Origin: Bradyrhizobium valentinum | Lineage (GTDB): Bacteria; Pseudomonadota; Alphaproteobacteria; Rhizobiales; Xanthobacteraceae | Direction of reading: 5' to 3' | Assembly: GCF_001440405.1 (NCBI RefSeq) | Contig: NZ_LLXX01000025.1 | Coordinates: 96,496 to 150,798 of the forward strand | DNA: 54,303 bases | Shown here: piece after piece, positions 42,278 to 51,746 of the stretch | Position numbering within the stretch: the first letter of the stretch is position 1 | Layout: each line of letters begins with the position of its first letter | Position numbers and translations under genes: made by a program | The notes under the pieces: model-generated | The model's database searches: none | Seen by the model: the letters and a program-made list of their open reading frames with translations, nothing else | Told to the model about the DNA's origin: nothing

Positions 42278-43177
42278 ATGAATACTCGAAGCGCCGCATT
42301 AGCATCCCCGAATGCCACCGGCAGCGACCCCGCCCTGAAATACGTGCAGGCCAATGGAGTGCGGTTTGCCTACCTCGAACAGGGGAGCGGACCCCTTGTC
42401 ATGTTCATGCATGGCTTTCCCGACAACGCCTGGTCGTATCGAAAGCAACTGCAAGTCTTCGCGGATGCGGGGTATCGCGCGGTCTCGCCGTTCTTGCGTG
42501 GCTATGCGCCGACCGAGATCCCGGCGGACGGAATTTTCGATCCGATCGCACTGGGCAAGGATCTCGAAGCGCTCATCGCGGCGCTGAGCGACGACGGACA
42601 AGCATGCGTCGTTGGCATGGATTGGGGTGGCACGTCGACCTTTCAGGCGCTAGCCACGGCGCCATCGGCGATCAAGGCCGCCGTCGTCATGAACACCGCG
42701 CACCCCATCACGTTTTCGAGCATCCGGAAGGATCCCGAAGCCGTTCGATCCCTCTTCCATTTCTATTTTTTTCAGCTGCCTGGCGCTGAATCATCGGTGA
42801 ATATCGAGGGACTTCCCTTCGTCGACTATCTTTGGAAGCTGTGGTCGCCGTCGTTCAAGAATGACGAACATCTCCGCTCGATCAAGGAGACGCTCAGCTC
42901 TCCCGGCACCATGACGGCGGCGCTCAAATACTATGGAGGCCTGTTCGATGCGGGACGCGCGGGCCGGCTGCCGATGAACGAGATGTATACGCCGACGCTG
43001 ACGATTTATGGCAGCAACGATCCGACAGCGAGGTATTCGGTGAAGGAGGAGCCGTTCTTCAAGGGGCCGCATAGGCGGATTGTTCTGCCCGACGTCGGAC
43101 ACTTCCCGCACCTCGAGCGCGAGGCCGAAGTCACCGCTCTGATCATGGACTGGTTCAAGACGCACGCCCCCGACTGA
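42278..43177 (+). CDS. Alpha/beta hydrolase, epoxide hydrolase/dehalogenase type
   Basis: A 299-residue alpha/beta hydrolase from ATG 42278. The oxyanion motif HGFPDNAWSYRKQ, the nucleophile elbow CVVGMDWGGTSTFQ (Asp nucleophile, as in epoxide hydrolases and haloalkane dehalogenases, where GHDWG is usual; here Met replaces His), an acid in YGSNDPTA and the catalytic His in VGHFPHLE are all present. Divergent from marR with operators between. The next gene follows by 85 bases. It probably hydrolyses an epoxide or halide; substrate unknown. Confidence 0.88.
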   Translation: MNTRSAALASPNATGSDPALKYVQANGVRFAYLEQGSGPLVMFMHGFPDNAWSYRKQLQVFADAGYRAVSPFLRGYAPTEIPADGIFDPIALGKDLEALIAALSDDGQACVVGMDWGGTSTFQALATAPSAIKAAVVMNTAHPITFSSIRKDPEAVRSLFHFYFFQLPGAESSVNIEGLPFVDYLWKLWSPSFKNDEHLRSIKETLSSPGTMTAALKYYGGLFDAGRAGRLPMNEMYTPTLTIYGSNDPTARYSVKEEPFFKGPHRRIVLPDVGHFPHLEREAEVTALIMDWFKTHAPD

Positions 43178-43262
43178 ATGAAATCGTTCCGTTGGCACGG
43201 GGTCCCGAACCAAGAGCGGGCGCCACAACATTTTTCAGGTTCTCTGACCAGGAGTGCGCGCA

Positions 43263-44066
43263 ATGGACGCCAAGACGCAGCAGCAATACGCCGAGACGTT
43301 TCACGGTCTGCATAAGAAGGGAGATCCGCTCGTCCTGTTCAACGCGTGGGATGTCGCCACCGCCAAAGCCATCGCGAAGACTTCTCCGGCCGTCGCGACC
43401 AGTAGCGGGGCGGTCGCGGCCGCACTTGGGTACGCGGACGGAGAAGATGTCCCGTTCGATATGGTGACAGGTTTGGTGTCGCGGATATCAACGGCTGTGC
43501 CGGTTCCGGTATCAATCGATCTGGAGGCAGGATATGGCGACACGCCGGACGCCGCTGCGAACTCGGCGATCAAGATTCTGAAAGCCGGCGCCATAGGCAT
43601 CAATATTGAAGACGGGTTATCCGGGGGAAAGCGGCAACTCGTCAGCCCGGAACAGCATGCAGCGAAGATCAAGGCAGTGCGGGACGCTGCGCAAAAAGTC
43701 GGAATTCATCTGTTCATCAATGCGAGAACTGATCCGTTTCTGCTGAAATTCGGATCGCCGGATGAATGCCTGAATGAAGCGGCAAGGCGTGCGGAGGCTT
43801 ATGCCGATGCCGGCGCTGATGGAATTTTTGTACCCGGCCTCACCGACCTTGCTCTCATCGAAAAATTCGTTCAACTCACGCCTCTGCCGGTCAACATCAT
43901 GGTGACGCAAGGTGTTCCCGAAATTCCTGACCTCGCCCGCGTCGGTGTTCGGCGCGTGAGTCTTGGGCCGTGGCCCATGATGGCGGCGATGCGTGTCATT
44001 GGACAGGCCGCCGCCGCGGTCGCCGCGAGCAAGCAATACGGCACGTTTCTGCAACCGAATGCCTGA
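43263..44066 (+). CDS. Isocitrate lyase/PEP mutase family lyase
   Basis: A 267-residue TIM-barrel enzyme of the PEPM/ICL superfamily. It has ATSSGAVAAALGYADGEDVPFD, the metal-binding DLEAGYGD, INIEDGL and INARTDPFLL. The KKCGH loop of true isocitrate lyases is absent, as in the COG2513 group that includes methylisocitrate- and oxaloacetate-type lyases. AGGAG is about nine bases before ATG 43263. It probably cleaves a C-C bond in a small keto acid or 2-hydroxy acid derived from the hydrolase pathway. Converges with the aspartokinase gene. Confidence 0.88.
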   Translation: MDAKTQQQYAETFHGLHKKGDPLVLFNAWDVATAKAIAKTSPAVATSSGAVAAALGYADGEDVPFDMVTGLVSRISTAVPVPVSIDLEAGYGDTPDAAANSAIKILKAGAIGINIEDGLSGGKRQLVSPEQHAAKIKAVRDAAQKVGIHLFINARTDPFLLKFGSPDECLNEAARRAEAYADAGADGIFVPGLTDLALIEKFVQLTPLPVNIMVTQGVPEIPDLARVGVRRVSLGPWPMMAAMRVIGQAAAAVAASKQYGTFLQPNA

Positions 44067-44164
44067 GCGCGTAAATCACCAGCCCAAAGCAGGGTGAGTG
44101 GAGAGCGCGTCGCTGATCGATGCCGACTCGCACAGGTCGTCGGCCAAGTGGATCAGCAGCCGAC

Positions 44165-45367
44165 CTATGTTTGCTGGACAAGCGAATGCAACGCCGTAAC
44201 CGCGGCCTCCCGGTTCTCTACCGGGACAAACAGACTGACCGAATGCGGCGATAACACGTACTTGTCGGGGACAATCCCGTGATGTCCGAGAACCTGCAAC
44301 GCCCTGAACGGCAATTCCGACGAAATGCCGCCGAAGCAGGTGAGAGTAACCGAGCTTGAAGCCTCGCGCTGCCTGCGCAGATCCGGGCATTGCTCCAGCG
44401 TGCGCAACAGGGCGTCGAGCCACTCTGAATCACAGGCCACTGTCATGCTGGTTTTTCCTAACGTGAAGCTCGAAGCGAGGAGCTGCGGCCAGGACAGGCT
44501 GTTTTGCTTGAGGTGCTGCGCGAATTTCTCGAAACCGTGATTGAGATCGTTGGAATCGATTTCCACATGCTCGATGCGAGCCATCGAGTTGACGGCCAGA
44601 ACCCTTCCGTTTTCCATGCCTGCAACCTTTTTCATCACTTGCGTGCTGTGTTTAACGCCGCCCCACTGCTTGAGAACCAGAGGCACATCCTGACTTTGCG
44701 CCAGCTCTACGCTGCGAAAATGCAGGATCTTTGCACCCCAGAAGCACATTTCGGACAGGGATGCGAAGTCCACGCGTCGCAGGGGCCTTGCATCCGGCAC
44801 GATGCGCGGATCGGCCGAACAGATTCCGTCGACCTCCTTGATGATTTCACAGCGTTCGGCCTTCAGCGCCGCGGCCATCGCAACGGCCGTGGTGTCGCTG
44901 CCGCCCCGGCCGAGCGTGGTGATTTCTCTGGTCACCGGGTTGACGCCCTGAAATCCTGCCAGCACCACAACGCGCCCACGATCAAGTTCCTCACGCACGC
45001 GAATGGGCCGTACATCCAGAATGCGTGCGGAGGAATGGGAGTCGTCGGTCATCACGCCGGCCTGGCTGCCGGTGAAGCTGATCGCGGGCACGCCGAGATC
45101 GGAAAGCGCCATGCTCATCAGGGACATGCTGATGCGCTCACCGGTCGTTAGCAGCATGTCGAGTTCACGGCGATTGGGATTAGGGCTCACCTGATAAGCC
45201 ATCTGGATCAATTGGTCGGTGGTCTTGCCCATGGCGGAGACGATCGCCACGACACGACGGCCACGGCCATGCAGGTCGGCGAGACTGCGCGCAACCGCGC
45301 GAATTTTCGCCGGTGTTTCGAGACAGACACCGCCGTATTTTTGCACGATGATCGAATGGTTGCGCAT
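44165..45367 (-). CDS. Aspartate kinase-like protein in an amino-sugar operon
   Basis: A 400-residue amino-acid kinase with C-terminal ACT-like regions. Aspartokinase motifs are clear: [53 protein letters not shown] and [16 protein letters not shown]. The N-terminal KFGGTS signature reads KYGGVC (residues 10-15), so the Thr-Ser is changed. The start ATG directly follows the nagA TAG (TAGATG at 45370-45365), implying translational coupling. An aspartokinase has no obvious place in amino-sugar catabolism. It might be an alternative LysC or act on another substrate. Confidence 0.85.
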   Translation of the reverse strand: MRNHSIIVQKYGGVCLETPAKIRAVARSLADLHGRGRRVVAIVSAMGKTTDQLIQMAYQVSPNPNRRELDMLLTTGERISMSLMSMALSDLGVPAISFTGSQAGVMTDDSHSSARILDVRPIRVREELDRGRVVVLAGFQGVNPVTREITTLGRGGSDTTAVAMAAALKAERCEIIKEVDGICSADPRIVPDARPLRRVDFASLSEMCFWGAKILHFRSVELAQSQDVPLVLKQWGGVKHSTQVMKKVAGMENGRVLAVNSMARIEHVEIDSNDLNHGFEKFAQHLKQNSLSWPQLLASSFTLGKTSMTVACDSEWLDALLRTLEQCPDLRRQREASSSVTLTCFGGISSELPFRALQVLGHHGIVPDKYVLSPHSVSLFVPVENREAAVTALHSLVQQT

Positions 45368-46549
45368 CTAACCTCGACAAGAAGCCTCGCTCGCCTCGCC
45401 GATCGAACCGGCACCGCCTATCCATGTGCCGACAACTTCAAAGTTCGGATTGAAGGCGACAAGGTCCGCGCGGTATCCGGGCGCGATCCGTCCAAGCTCG
45501 GACTCAAGGCCCAGAAATACCGCTGATGTCCGCGAGGCCATGATGAGGGCATCGACAAGGGAGATTCCGAGCAGCGCAACAGCGTTGCGCACCGCCTCGA
45601 TCATGGTGAGGTGAGCGCCCGCGAGCGTGCCATCGGGGCCAGTCAGGCGATTTTGGTGCAACGTGATCTGCCTTCCTTGCAGCATGAATTGCCGGTCGTT
45701 CGTGCCCGCCAATGGCATGGCATCGGTGACCAGCATCAATCGATCGCGTCCCTTGCAGCGGAAGGCAATACGCAAACCGGCGCGGTCAACGTGGATGCCG
45801 TCGCAGATAATCCCTGCAAACAGCCGGTCATCCCCCAGCGCGGCGCCCACCAAGCCCGGCTCCCGTGCGTTCAACTGCGACATGGCATTGAACAGATGGG
45901 TCACCCCCGAGACACCGCGATCGACCGCCTGCCCGATCTCGGCTGCGGTGGCGTCGCTGTGGCCGGCCGCGATACGCAATCCGGCGCCGATCAGTTCATC
46001 GATCATGGACGCGGGCACACACTCCGGGGCCAGCGTCACAATGGAGCGGCCGCGGCCCCCAAAACTTTTGATCGCGGCGAGATCGCGCCGATCGGGCACG
46101 CGGATCTCGGCTTCCGGATGAATGCCCTTGCGCGACCTGTTGAGGGCCGGTCCTTCCAGATGAAAGCCGAGAACGCCGGGAATCTTCAGACAATCCTGCG
46201 CGACTGCAGCCAATCGCTCGATGACCTCGCTGCGATCGGTGATGAGGGTCGGCAAGCAGCCCGTGGTTCCCTCCTTGCGGTGCGCCTCAACGATGCGTCG
46301 AACGCCAGCCTCCGTTGGCTGGTCGTTGAGAAGAACGCCCCCGCCTCCGTTCACCTGGATGTCGATGAATCCGGGTGCAAGGATCGCGTCTGCGGGAAGT
46401 TGGATTGAGCCGCGTGCCTCCGCCTCGCCGAAGGTGACGCTTTCAATCCGCCCCAGCGAGATCCTGACCGACCCCGGCCCGCGCATGTCGGCACCATCAA
46501 AGAGGTGCTGCGCGGCAATCGTAAGAGAGGAAGAACCAGCATGGTCCAT
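45368..46549 (-). CDS. nagA: N-acetylglucosamine-6-phosphate deacetylase
   Basis: A 393-residue amidohydrolase converting GlcNAc-6-phosphate to GlcN-6-phosphate and acetate. It shows ILAPGFIDIQVNGGGGVLLND, the catalytic metal ligand region VLGFHLEGPALNRSRKGIHP, RIAAGHSDATAAEI and GVTHLFNAMSQLNAREPG, and MLVTDAMPLAG with the active-site Asp. ATG 46549 is taken as start; an upstream GTG at 46576 would add nine residues. Divergent from the sugar kinase gene across a 117-bp gap. Its product feeds the SIS-domain deaminase-like enzyme encoded at 48563. Confidence 0.92.
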   Translation of the reverse strand: MDHAGSSSLTIAAQHLFDGADMRGPGSVRISLGRIESVTFGEAEARGSIQLPADAILAPGFIDIQVNGGGGVLLNDQPTEAGVRRIVEAHRKEGTTGCLPTLITDRSEVIERLAAVAQDCLKIPGVLGFHLEGPALNRSRKGIHPEAEIRVPDRRDLAAIKSFGGRGRSIVTLAPECVPASMIDELIGAGLRIAAGHSDATAAEIGQAVDRGVSGVTHLFNAMSQLNAREPGLVGAALGDDRLFAGIICDGIHVDRAGLRIAFRCKGRDRLMLVTDAMPLAGTNDRQFMLQGRQITLHQNRLTGPDGTLAGAHLTMIEAVRNAVALLGISLVDALIMASRTSAVFLGLESELGRIAPGYRADLVAFNPNFEVVGTWIGGAGSIGEASEASCRG

Positions 46550-46666
46550 CTGTATTGATCCGAGAATGGCAGTCACGGACTCGTGAGGCGAGTCCCCTAC
46601 AAGACTTCATATGTACATCAGGGAGCTTTGGAAGGACCCGGAGCGAAACCTTTGCGTTAACTTTCC

Positions 46667-47590
46667 ATGGCAACAAAGGGTACCACGTATCTCGGCATCG
46701 ATGGCGGCGGAACCCGCTGCCGCGCCCGGATCGAGGACGAAAACGGCAGCGTACTCGGTGCAGCGAGCTCAGGGCCTGCCACGACGCGGATTGGCTTGGA
46801 GAAGGCCTGGCGGTCCATGATGGAGGCCACTGAAGCGGCAGCCGCACAGGCCGGACTGACGCGCGAGGATTTCGCGCGGATGCACGCCGGAATTGGCCTT
46901 GCCGGGCTTGGTCGCCGGGGCGCGGAAGCGGCGCTCAACGAGATCGCGCATCCCTTTGCGTCCGTCATCTTCATCAGCGACGGCCTGGCGGCCTGTCTCG
47001 GCGCCCATAGCGGCGCGGACGGGGCCATCGTGGTAGCCGGCACAGGCTCGGTGGGTGTCGGCCTGATCGACGGCCGCGAAATCCGTCTCGCCGGTTACGG
47101 CTTTCCCGTGTCGGACGAAGGCAGCGGTGCCGACATCGGCCTGCAGGTTGTTCGACTGGCGCTGCGGGCCGCGGATCGCCGCAGCGAGCTGACCCCATTG
47201 CTTTCAGAGGTGCTGGGCGCATTCGATCATGATCCCTATCAGGCGGTGGCTTGGTCCGAAGAAGCCAGGGCCGCAGACTACGCTGCGTTCGCGCCGATCG
47301 TCATGCGGCACGCCAATCAGGGCGATCCCGTCGGCCGTCGCATTGTCGAACGCGCGGCCGATGCCATTGGCGATCTGCTTGATCTGTTCCTGGCGAGAGG
47401 GATTGACCGGCTCTCGCTGGTAGGCGGGCTCGCGGATGCCATTACGCCCTGGCTGACGCCTGACCTGCGCGCGCGCCTGAGGTGTCCTGACGCCGATGCG
47501 GCGGCCGGCGCGTTACTGGTGGCGCGAGGGCGGCTTGACCTGCCCAAGAGAGAAACCGACCATGAACGGGCTTCAAAGTTCCGCGTTTGA
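46667..47590 (+). CDS. BadF/BadG-type N-acetyl amino sugar kinase (NagK/MurK-like)
   Basis: A 307-residue ASKHA-fold kinase. Phosphate-1 motif LGIDGGGTRCRARIED, GAIVVAGTGSVGVGLI and GYGFPVSDEGSGADIGLQVVRLAL match the BadF/BadG/BcrA ATPase family. That family includes human GlcNAc kinase and bacterial MurK, which phosphorylates MurNAc and GlcNAc at C6. Its stop lies beyond the murQ start (47562), overlapping by 29 bases. With MurQ, NagA and the SIS protein encoded alongside, a cytoplasmic amino-sugar kinase of the MurK kind is the most economical reading; the specificity is not proved. Confidence 0.85.
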   Translation: MATKGTTYLGIDGGGTRCRARIEDENGSVLGAASSGPATTRIGLEKAWRSMMEATEAAAAQAGLTREDFARMHAGIGLAGLGRRGAEAALNEIAHPFASVIFISDGLAACLGAHSGADGAIVVAGTGSVGVGLIDGREIRLAGYGFPVSDEGSGADIGLQVVRLALRAADRRSELTPLLSEVLGAFDHDPYQAVAWSEEARAADYAAFAPIVMRHANQGDPVGRRIVERAADAIGDLLDLFLARGIDRLSLVGGLADAITPWLTPDLRARLRCPDADAAAGALLVARGRLDLPKRETDHERASKFRV

Positions 47591-48566
47591 TGGCGCATGG
47601 ATCAACTATATGGCCACCGAAGAAGTCGATCCCCGCTTTGCCGATCTTGATGCATGGCCGCTGACGTCAGCGATGGAAGCGATGTGGGAGGGCCAGCTTG
47701 CGGCAGTCGCGGCGATCGGCCACGCCCTTCCCGCGATCACTGCGGCGACCGAAGCGGCCAAGGCGGCGCTGGGTGATCACGGACGCATTGTGTATGCCGG
47801 CGCCGGCACCTCGGGCCGCGTGGCGGTCCAGGACGGCGCCGAGCTGATGCCGACCTTCGCCTGGCCCAGCGGGCGCGTCCGCTTCATCGTCGCCGGCGGA
47901 GACAGCGCGTTCGTCACCAGCGTCGAGGGTGCGGAGGATGATGTCGACGATGCAGTCAGGCAGACCAATGCCGCGCAGCTCACACCGCACGACGTGATGA
48001 TCGCCGTTGCCGCCAGCGGGACAACGCCGTTCACGGTCGCCGCGCTGCAGCAGGCAGGCTCTTTCGGTGCAGTGACGATCGGTGTTGCCAACAATCCCGG
48101 CACCGCACTGCTGGCGTCGGCGAAGTTTCCGATCTTGATCGAGACCGGCCGCGAGCTGATCGCGGGCTCCACGCGGATGAAGGCGGGCACCGCGCAGAAG
48201 GTTGTGCTCAACCTGATCTCCTCAGGGATCATGCTGCGCCTTGGCCGGGTGTACCGCGGCATGATGGTGAACATGCAGCCGACCAATGCCAAGCTGAAGC
48301 GGCGCGCCGAGGCGATGGTGGCGCAAATCGCGCACTGTGATCCGTCGCACGCGGCACGCTGGCTTGAGCAGGCCGAGGGAGACATCAAGACGGCAGGCCT
48401 TCTGGCGTTGGGTGTCGACAGGGTTGATGCCGAGACCATTCTGAAAAACTGTGACGGCAACCTTCGGCGCGTGTTTGCCGAGCTCGCCAAGGATCGTGAC
48501 TCGCATCGTGATCGGCATCCCAAGGAAGCGGCGGCGCGCAAGCAAGGCGGAGCGGTTGAGCCGTGA
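47562..48566 (+). CDS. murQ: N-acetylmuramic acid 6-phosphate etherase
   Basis: A 334-residue MurQ with a SIS fold. The sugar-phosphate motif IVYAGAGTSGRVAVQDGAELMPTF retains the catalytic Glu, though the usual DASE reads DGAE. MIAVAASGTTPFTVAALQQA, LIAGSTRMKAGTAQKVVLNLIS and NMQPTNAKLKRRAEAMV complete the family pattern. It cleaves the lactyl ether of MurNAc-6-phosphate to give GlcNAc-6-phosphate and D-lactate. GTGA overlap joins it to the next SIS gene. This gene is the best evidence that the cluster handles peptidoglycan sugar. Confidence 0.93.
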   Translation: MNGLQSSAFDGAWINYMATEEVDPRFADLDAWPLTSAMEAMWEGQLAAVAAIGHALPAITAATEAAKAALGDHGRIVYAGAGTSGRVAVQDGAELMPTFAWPSGRVRFIVAGGDSAFVTSVEGAEDDVDDAVRQTNAAQLTPHDVMIAVAASGTTPFTVAALQQAGSFGAVTIGVANNPGTALLASAKFPILIETGRELIAGSTRMKAGTAQKVVLNLISSGIMLRLGRVYRGMMVNMQPTNAKLKRRAEAMVAQIAHCDPSHAARWLEQAEGDIKTAGLLALGVDRVDAETILKNCDGNLRRVFAELAKDRDSHRDRHPKEAAARKQGGAVEP

Positions 48567-49576
48567 CGACATCCGCGATGGCGAGCGAAATCGGGGAAAG
48601 CGCGGATGTTGTCGCCAAAATTGTCCGTAGCCGCCCCGCCACGCGCGACATCGCACAGCGAATTGGGATTGGCTCCGCCCCCCTGTGCGTCGTGTGCGGC
48701 CGGGGAAGCTCCGGGCATGCCGGGGTTTTCTTAAGATACCTTGTCGAGACGCGGCTTCGCCTTCCCGTTTCAGCCAGCGCTCCTTCGGTGATCACGGCGT
48801 TTCGCACGCCGTTGATGCTGCGCCATGCACTGTTCATCGTGATCTCGCAATCCGGGCGCAGCCCGGATCTTATCGCGGCGACCAGGTCGGCGCGCGCCGC
48901 GGGCGCCCGCACCATCGCCATCGTCAATGCGACGTCGTCGCCGGTGGCTGACGAAGCGGAGTTCGTCGTTCCGATCGAAGCCGGCAGAGAGCACTCCGTA
49001 GCGGCGACCAAGACCGTGATCGGCTCGATGGCCGCCAGCGCCGGACTTGTTGCCGAGCTGGCGGAAGACCGTGCGCTGCGGTCAGCCCTCGACAGGCTGC
49101 CCGAGCGCCTGCACCGCGCGCTGGCGCTCGACTGGTCCGAGATTGCCGATGATCTCGCCAAGGCGTCGGCCGTGTTTGTGGCGGCGCGGGGCCTGGGCTT
49201 AGGCTCGGCGCGGGAGATCGCGCTCAAACTTTCGGAAATCCTGCGCCTGCCTTCCATTGGTGTGAGCGCCGCCGAGCTGCAGCATGGGCCGCGCGCCGCG
49301 TTATCATCGCGCACGCCGGTTGTCATGATGCGCCTCATGGATGAAACGGCGGCCACGGTAGACGCGCTGGCAGAAGAATTGCGCGAGCAAAAAATCGCGC
49401 TGCATCTATGCGGCGGACCGCATGGCTCGCTGCCCTGGCTTTCCGAGGATGACCCCGCCACCGACCCGATCACCATGCTCGTTCCGGCCTATCGGATGAT
49501 CGAGCAGACGGCACGCGCCCACGGATTTGATCCGGATCGCCCCCCTCGCCTGACCAAGATCACCGAGACGTTTTGA
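48563..49576 (+). CDS. SIS-domain amino-sugar isomerase/deaminase, GlmS/NagB-II-like
   Basis: A 337-residue double-SIS protein resembling the isomerase half of GlmS, without the glutaminase domain. SIS motifs are CVVCGRGSSGHAGVFLRYLVET, FIVISQSGRSPDLIAATRSARAAG, and GREHSVAATKTVIGSM; SAAELQHGPRAALSSRTPVVMM carries the ELQHGP signature. Proteins of this form (NagB-II, AgaS) deaminate GlcN-6-phosphate to fructose-6-phosphate and ammonia. It begins at GTG 48563 overlapping the murQ stop. In this context it replaces NagB as the last step of the pathway. Confidence 0.88.
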   Translation: MTTSAMASEIGESADVVAKIVRSRPATRDIAQRIGIGSAPLCVVCGRGSSGHAGVFLRYLVETRLRLPVSASAPSVITAFRTPLMLRHALFIVISQSGRSPDLIAATRSARAAGARTIAIVNATSSPVADEAEFVVPIEAGREHSVAATKTVIGSMAASAGLVAELAEDRALRSALDRLPERLHRALALDWSEIADDLAKASAVFVAARGLGLGSAREIALKLSEILRLPSIGVSAAELQHGPRAALSSRTPVVMMRLMDETAATVDALAEELREQKIALHLCGGPHGSLPWLSEDDPATDPITMLVPAYRMIEQTARAHGFDPDRPPRLTKITETF

Positions 49577-49877
49577 CGGCTGCGGATATGGTCACCCGGC
49601 GCCTTACGACCCATGTCGCTAGAGAGATCTTCGCCATGCATGCTGGGGTAGCAATCTTGTCAGCCTTGGCGGAGGCAGGTGTGGCGTAGTCGCGCGATTT
49701 GGCTCCCCCGCCTTGACTGTCCGGGGCAACTCCGAAAACCTGCCCCTTTGGGGACTGATTTCAGCATTCCACTTCGGGCGTGCCTGGGATCGACAGGCGC
49801 ATCCTGAAGGGGATGGTCACCCCAAGTGGTACGTCTATTGCTTCCGAGCAATATGCGTGCGAGGGGAAAGACACACT
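49577..49877. other. Gap between the SIS gene and the TRAP transporter
   Basis: About 300 bases without a supported gene. A frame open from 49713 continues into dctQ but shows no extra conserved sequence before ATG 49878. A short CCCCTTTGGGG hairpin occurs near 49743-49753. No clear operator was recognised; TRAP genes may have their own promoter here. Confidence 0.4.
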
Positions 49878-50423
49878 ATGATCCGCGTATTTCTTGATTG
49901 GCTCTACCTTCTCTCCGGCTATCTCGCCGGACTTTTCCTCATTGCGATTTTTGTGCTGATGCTGCTGCTGTCGGGCGGCCGGCCGCTCGGCGTCAATATT
50001 CCGGCGGGCGATGATTTCATCTCCTGGTGCATGGCGGCGACGGCCTTCCTCGGGCTCGCGCATACGTTCAAACACGGCGAGATGATCCGCGTCGGCCTCT
50101 TGATCGACCGCCTCAACGACAACGTACGCCATTATGTCGAGATCGCTGCGCTCCTCATCGGCGTCGGCTTCATCGGCTTTTTCGCGTGGCATGCTTCGAT
50201 CATGACCTGGCAGTCGTGGAAATTTTCCGACATTTCGCAAGGCGTCATCGCGGTGCCGCTGTGGATTCCGCAACTCGGCTACAGTGGCGGCCTCGTGATT
50301 CTTTTCATCGCTTTCGTGGATGAGCTGGTCCATGTCCTGCGCGGCTTCGCGCCGCGCTACGAATTGCCAAAGCCGAAGAGCGCCGAGGAAATCGTCGAGC
50401 GCGCCATGCAGAGCGGGGTCTGA
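49878..50423 (+). CDS. dctQ: TRAP transporter small permease (DctQ)
   Basis: A 181-residue membrane protein with four helices (FLDWLYLLSGYLAGLFLIAIFVLMLLL, FISWCMAATAFLGLAHTFKHGEMIRVGLLI, VEIAALLIGVGFIGFFAWHASI, LGYSGGLVILFIAFVDELVHVLRGF). The HGEMIRVGLL motif is typical of DctQ. ATG 49878 follows a GAGGGGAAAG site. It pairs with DctM to form the membrane domain of a sodium- or proton-driven TRAP importer. Confidence 0.9.
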   Translation: MIRVFLDWLYLLSGYLAGLFLIAIFVLMLLLSGGRPLGVNIPAGDDFISWCMAATAFLGLAHTFKHGEMIRVGLLIDRLNDNVRHYVEIAALLIGVGFIGFFAWHASIMTWQSWKFSDISQGVIAVPLWIPQLGYSGGLVILFIAFVDELVHVLRGFAPRYELPKPKSAEEIVERAMQSGV

Positions 50424-50424
50424 C

Positions 50425-51732
50425 GTGGAGCTTCTCTCCATCGCCGCTATCCTCCTCGGGCTTCTTGCGCTGCTGCTCGGCGCCGGTGTCTGGATCGGCG
50501 TCGCCTTGATGGCGACCGGATGGGCCGGCATGCAATTCGCCGGCGGCGCCATTCCGGCGGGCAGCGTGCTTGCGACAACGGTGTGGGGCAACAGCGCGTC
50601 GTGGTCGCTCGCGGCCTTGCCACTCTTCATCTGGATGGGCGAAATTCTCTTCCGCACGCGCCTATCGGAGGAGATGTTTCGCGGATTTGCGCCCTGGCTG
50701 AACTGGCTGCCGGGCCGGCTCATGCACGTCAATGTGCTCGCCTGCGGTGTGTTCGGTTCGGTGTCGGGATCATCAGCCGCGACCTGCGCCACCGTCGCCA
50801 AGATCGCCCTGCCGGAATTGAAGAAGCGCGGCTATGACGAAAGCTTAAGCCTCGGCTCACTGGCCGGTGCGGGCACGCTCGGCATTCTCATCCCGCCCTC
50901 GATCACCATGGTGGTCTACGCCGTGCAGGCGAACGTCTCCATCATTCAGGTTTTCCTCGCCGGATTTCTGCCGGGCCTGCTGGTGATGGCGCTCTATTCC
51001 GGCTACATCGCAGTGTGGTCGCTCGCCAATCCGGCCCGCACGCCGCCGGCCGAACCGTCCATGAGCTTGCGCAAGCGGATTGCCGAGTCGCTCAACCTCA
51101 TTCCTTGCCTGCTGCTGATCGTCTTCGTCTTTCTGTCGCTCTTGATGGGCTGGGCGACGGCGACGGAATGCGCCGCCTGGGGCGTGTTGGGGGCGCTCGC
51201 GATCGCATGGTGGCAAGGCGCGCTGACCTGGCAATCCTTCTGGGCGAGCGTCATGGGCGCGACGCGGGTCAATTGCATGATCCTCTTGATCCTGGCGGGC
51301 GCTTCCTACATGGGCACGTCGATGGCCTATACCGGCATCCCGATGGCGCTCGCGAACTGGGTGAACGGCCTCCAGCTCAGCCCCTACGCGCTGATCGCGG
51401 CGCTGACCGTCATGTACATAGTGCTCGGCGCGGCACTGGACGGCATTTCCATGATCGTGCTGACCACCGCCATCGTCATTCCGATGGTGAAGCAAGCCGG
51501 CTTCGACCTCATCTGGTTCGGCATTTTCCTGGTGCTGGTGGTGGAAATGGCGGAAGTCTCCCCGCCTGTCGGCTTCAACCTGTTCGTCCTGCAGACCATG
51601 AGCGGCAAGGATTCCAATACAGTCGCCAAGGCGGCCCTGCCGTTCTTCTTTTTGCTCGTTCTGGCGGTTGCCATCATCACGGTGTTTCCTGATATCGTGA
51701 TGCTGCTGCCGCGAATAGCGTTTCCCGGCTAG
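50425..51732 (+). CDS. dctM: TRAP transporter large permease (DctM)
   Basis: A 435-residue polytopic permease (DctM/SiaM family) starting at GTG 50425, one base after the dctQ stop. It shows ALPLFIWMGEILFRTRLSEEMFRG, the conserved VFGSVSGSSAATCATVAKIALPELKKRGYDESLSLG and GAGTLGILIPPSITMVVYA, and C-terminal VEMAEVSPPVGFNLFVLQTMSG. All are DctM landmarks. Followed 14 bases later by dctP. Confidence 0.93.
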   Translation: MELLSIAAILLGLLALLLGAGVWIGVALMATGWAGMQFAGGAIPAGSVLATTVWGNSASWSLAALPLFIWMGEILFRTRLSEEMFRGFAPWLNWLPGRLMHVNVLACGVFGSVSGSSAATCATVAKIALPELKKRGYDESLSLGSLAGAGTLGILIPPSITMVVYAVQANVSIIQVFLAGFLPGLLVMALYSGYIAVWSLANPARTPPAEPSMSLRKRIAESLNLIPCLLLIVFVFLSLLMGWATATECAAWGVLGALAIAWWQGALTWQSFWASVMGATRVNCMILLILAGASYMGTSMAYTGIPMALANWVNGLQLSPYALIAALTVMYIVLGAALDGISMIVLTTAIVIPMVKQAGFDLIWFGIFLVLVVEMAEVSPPVGFNLFVLQTMSGKDSNTVAKAALPFFFLLVLAVAIITVFPDIVMLLPRIAFPG

Positions 51733-51746
51733 AAAGAGGTGTTGTC

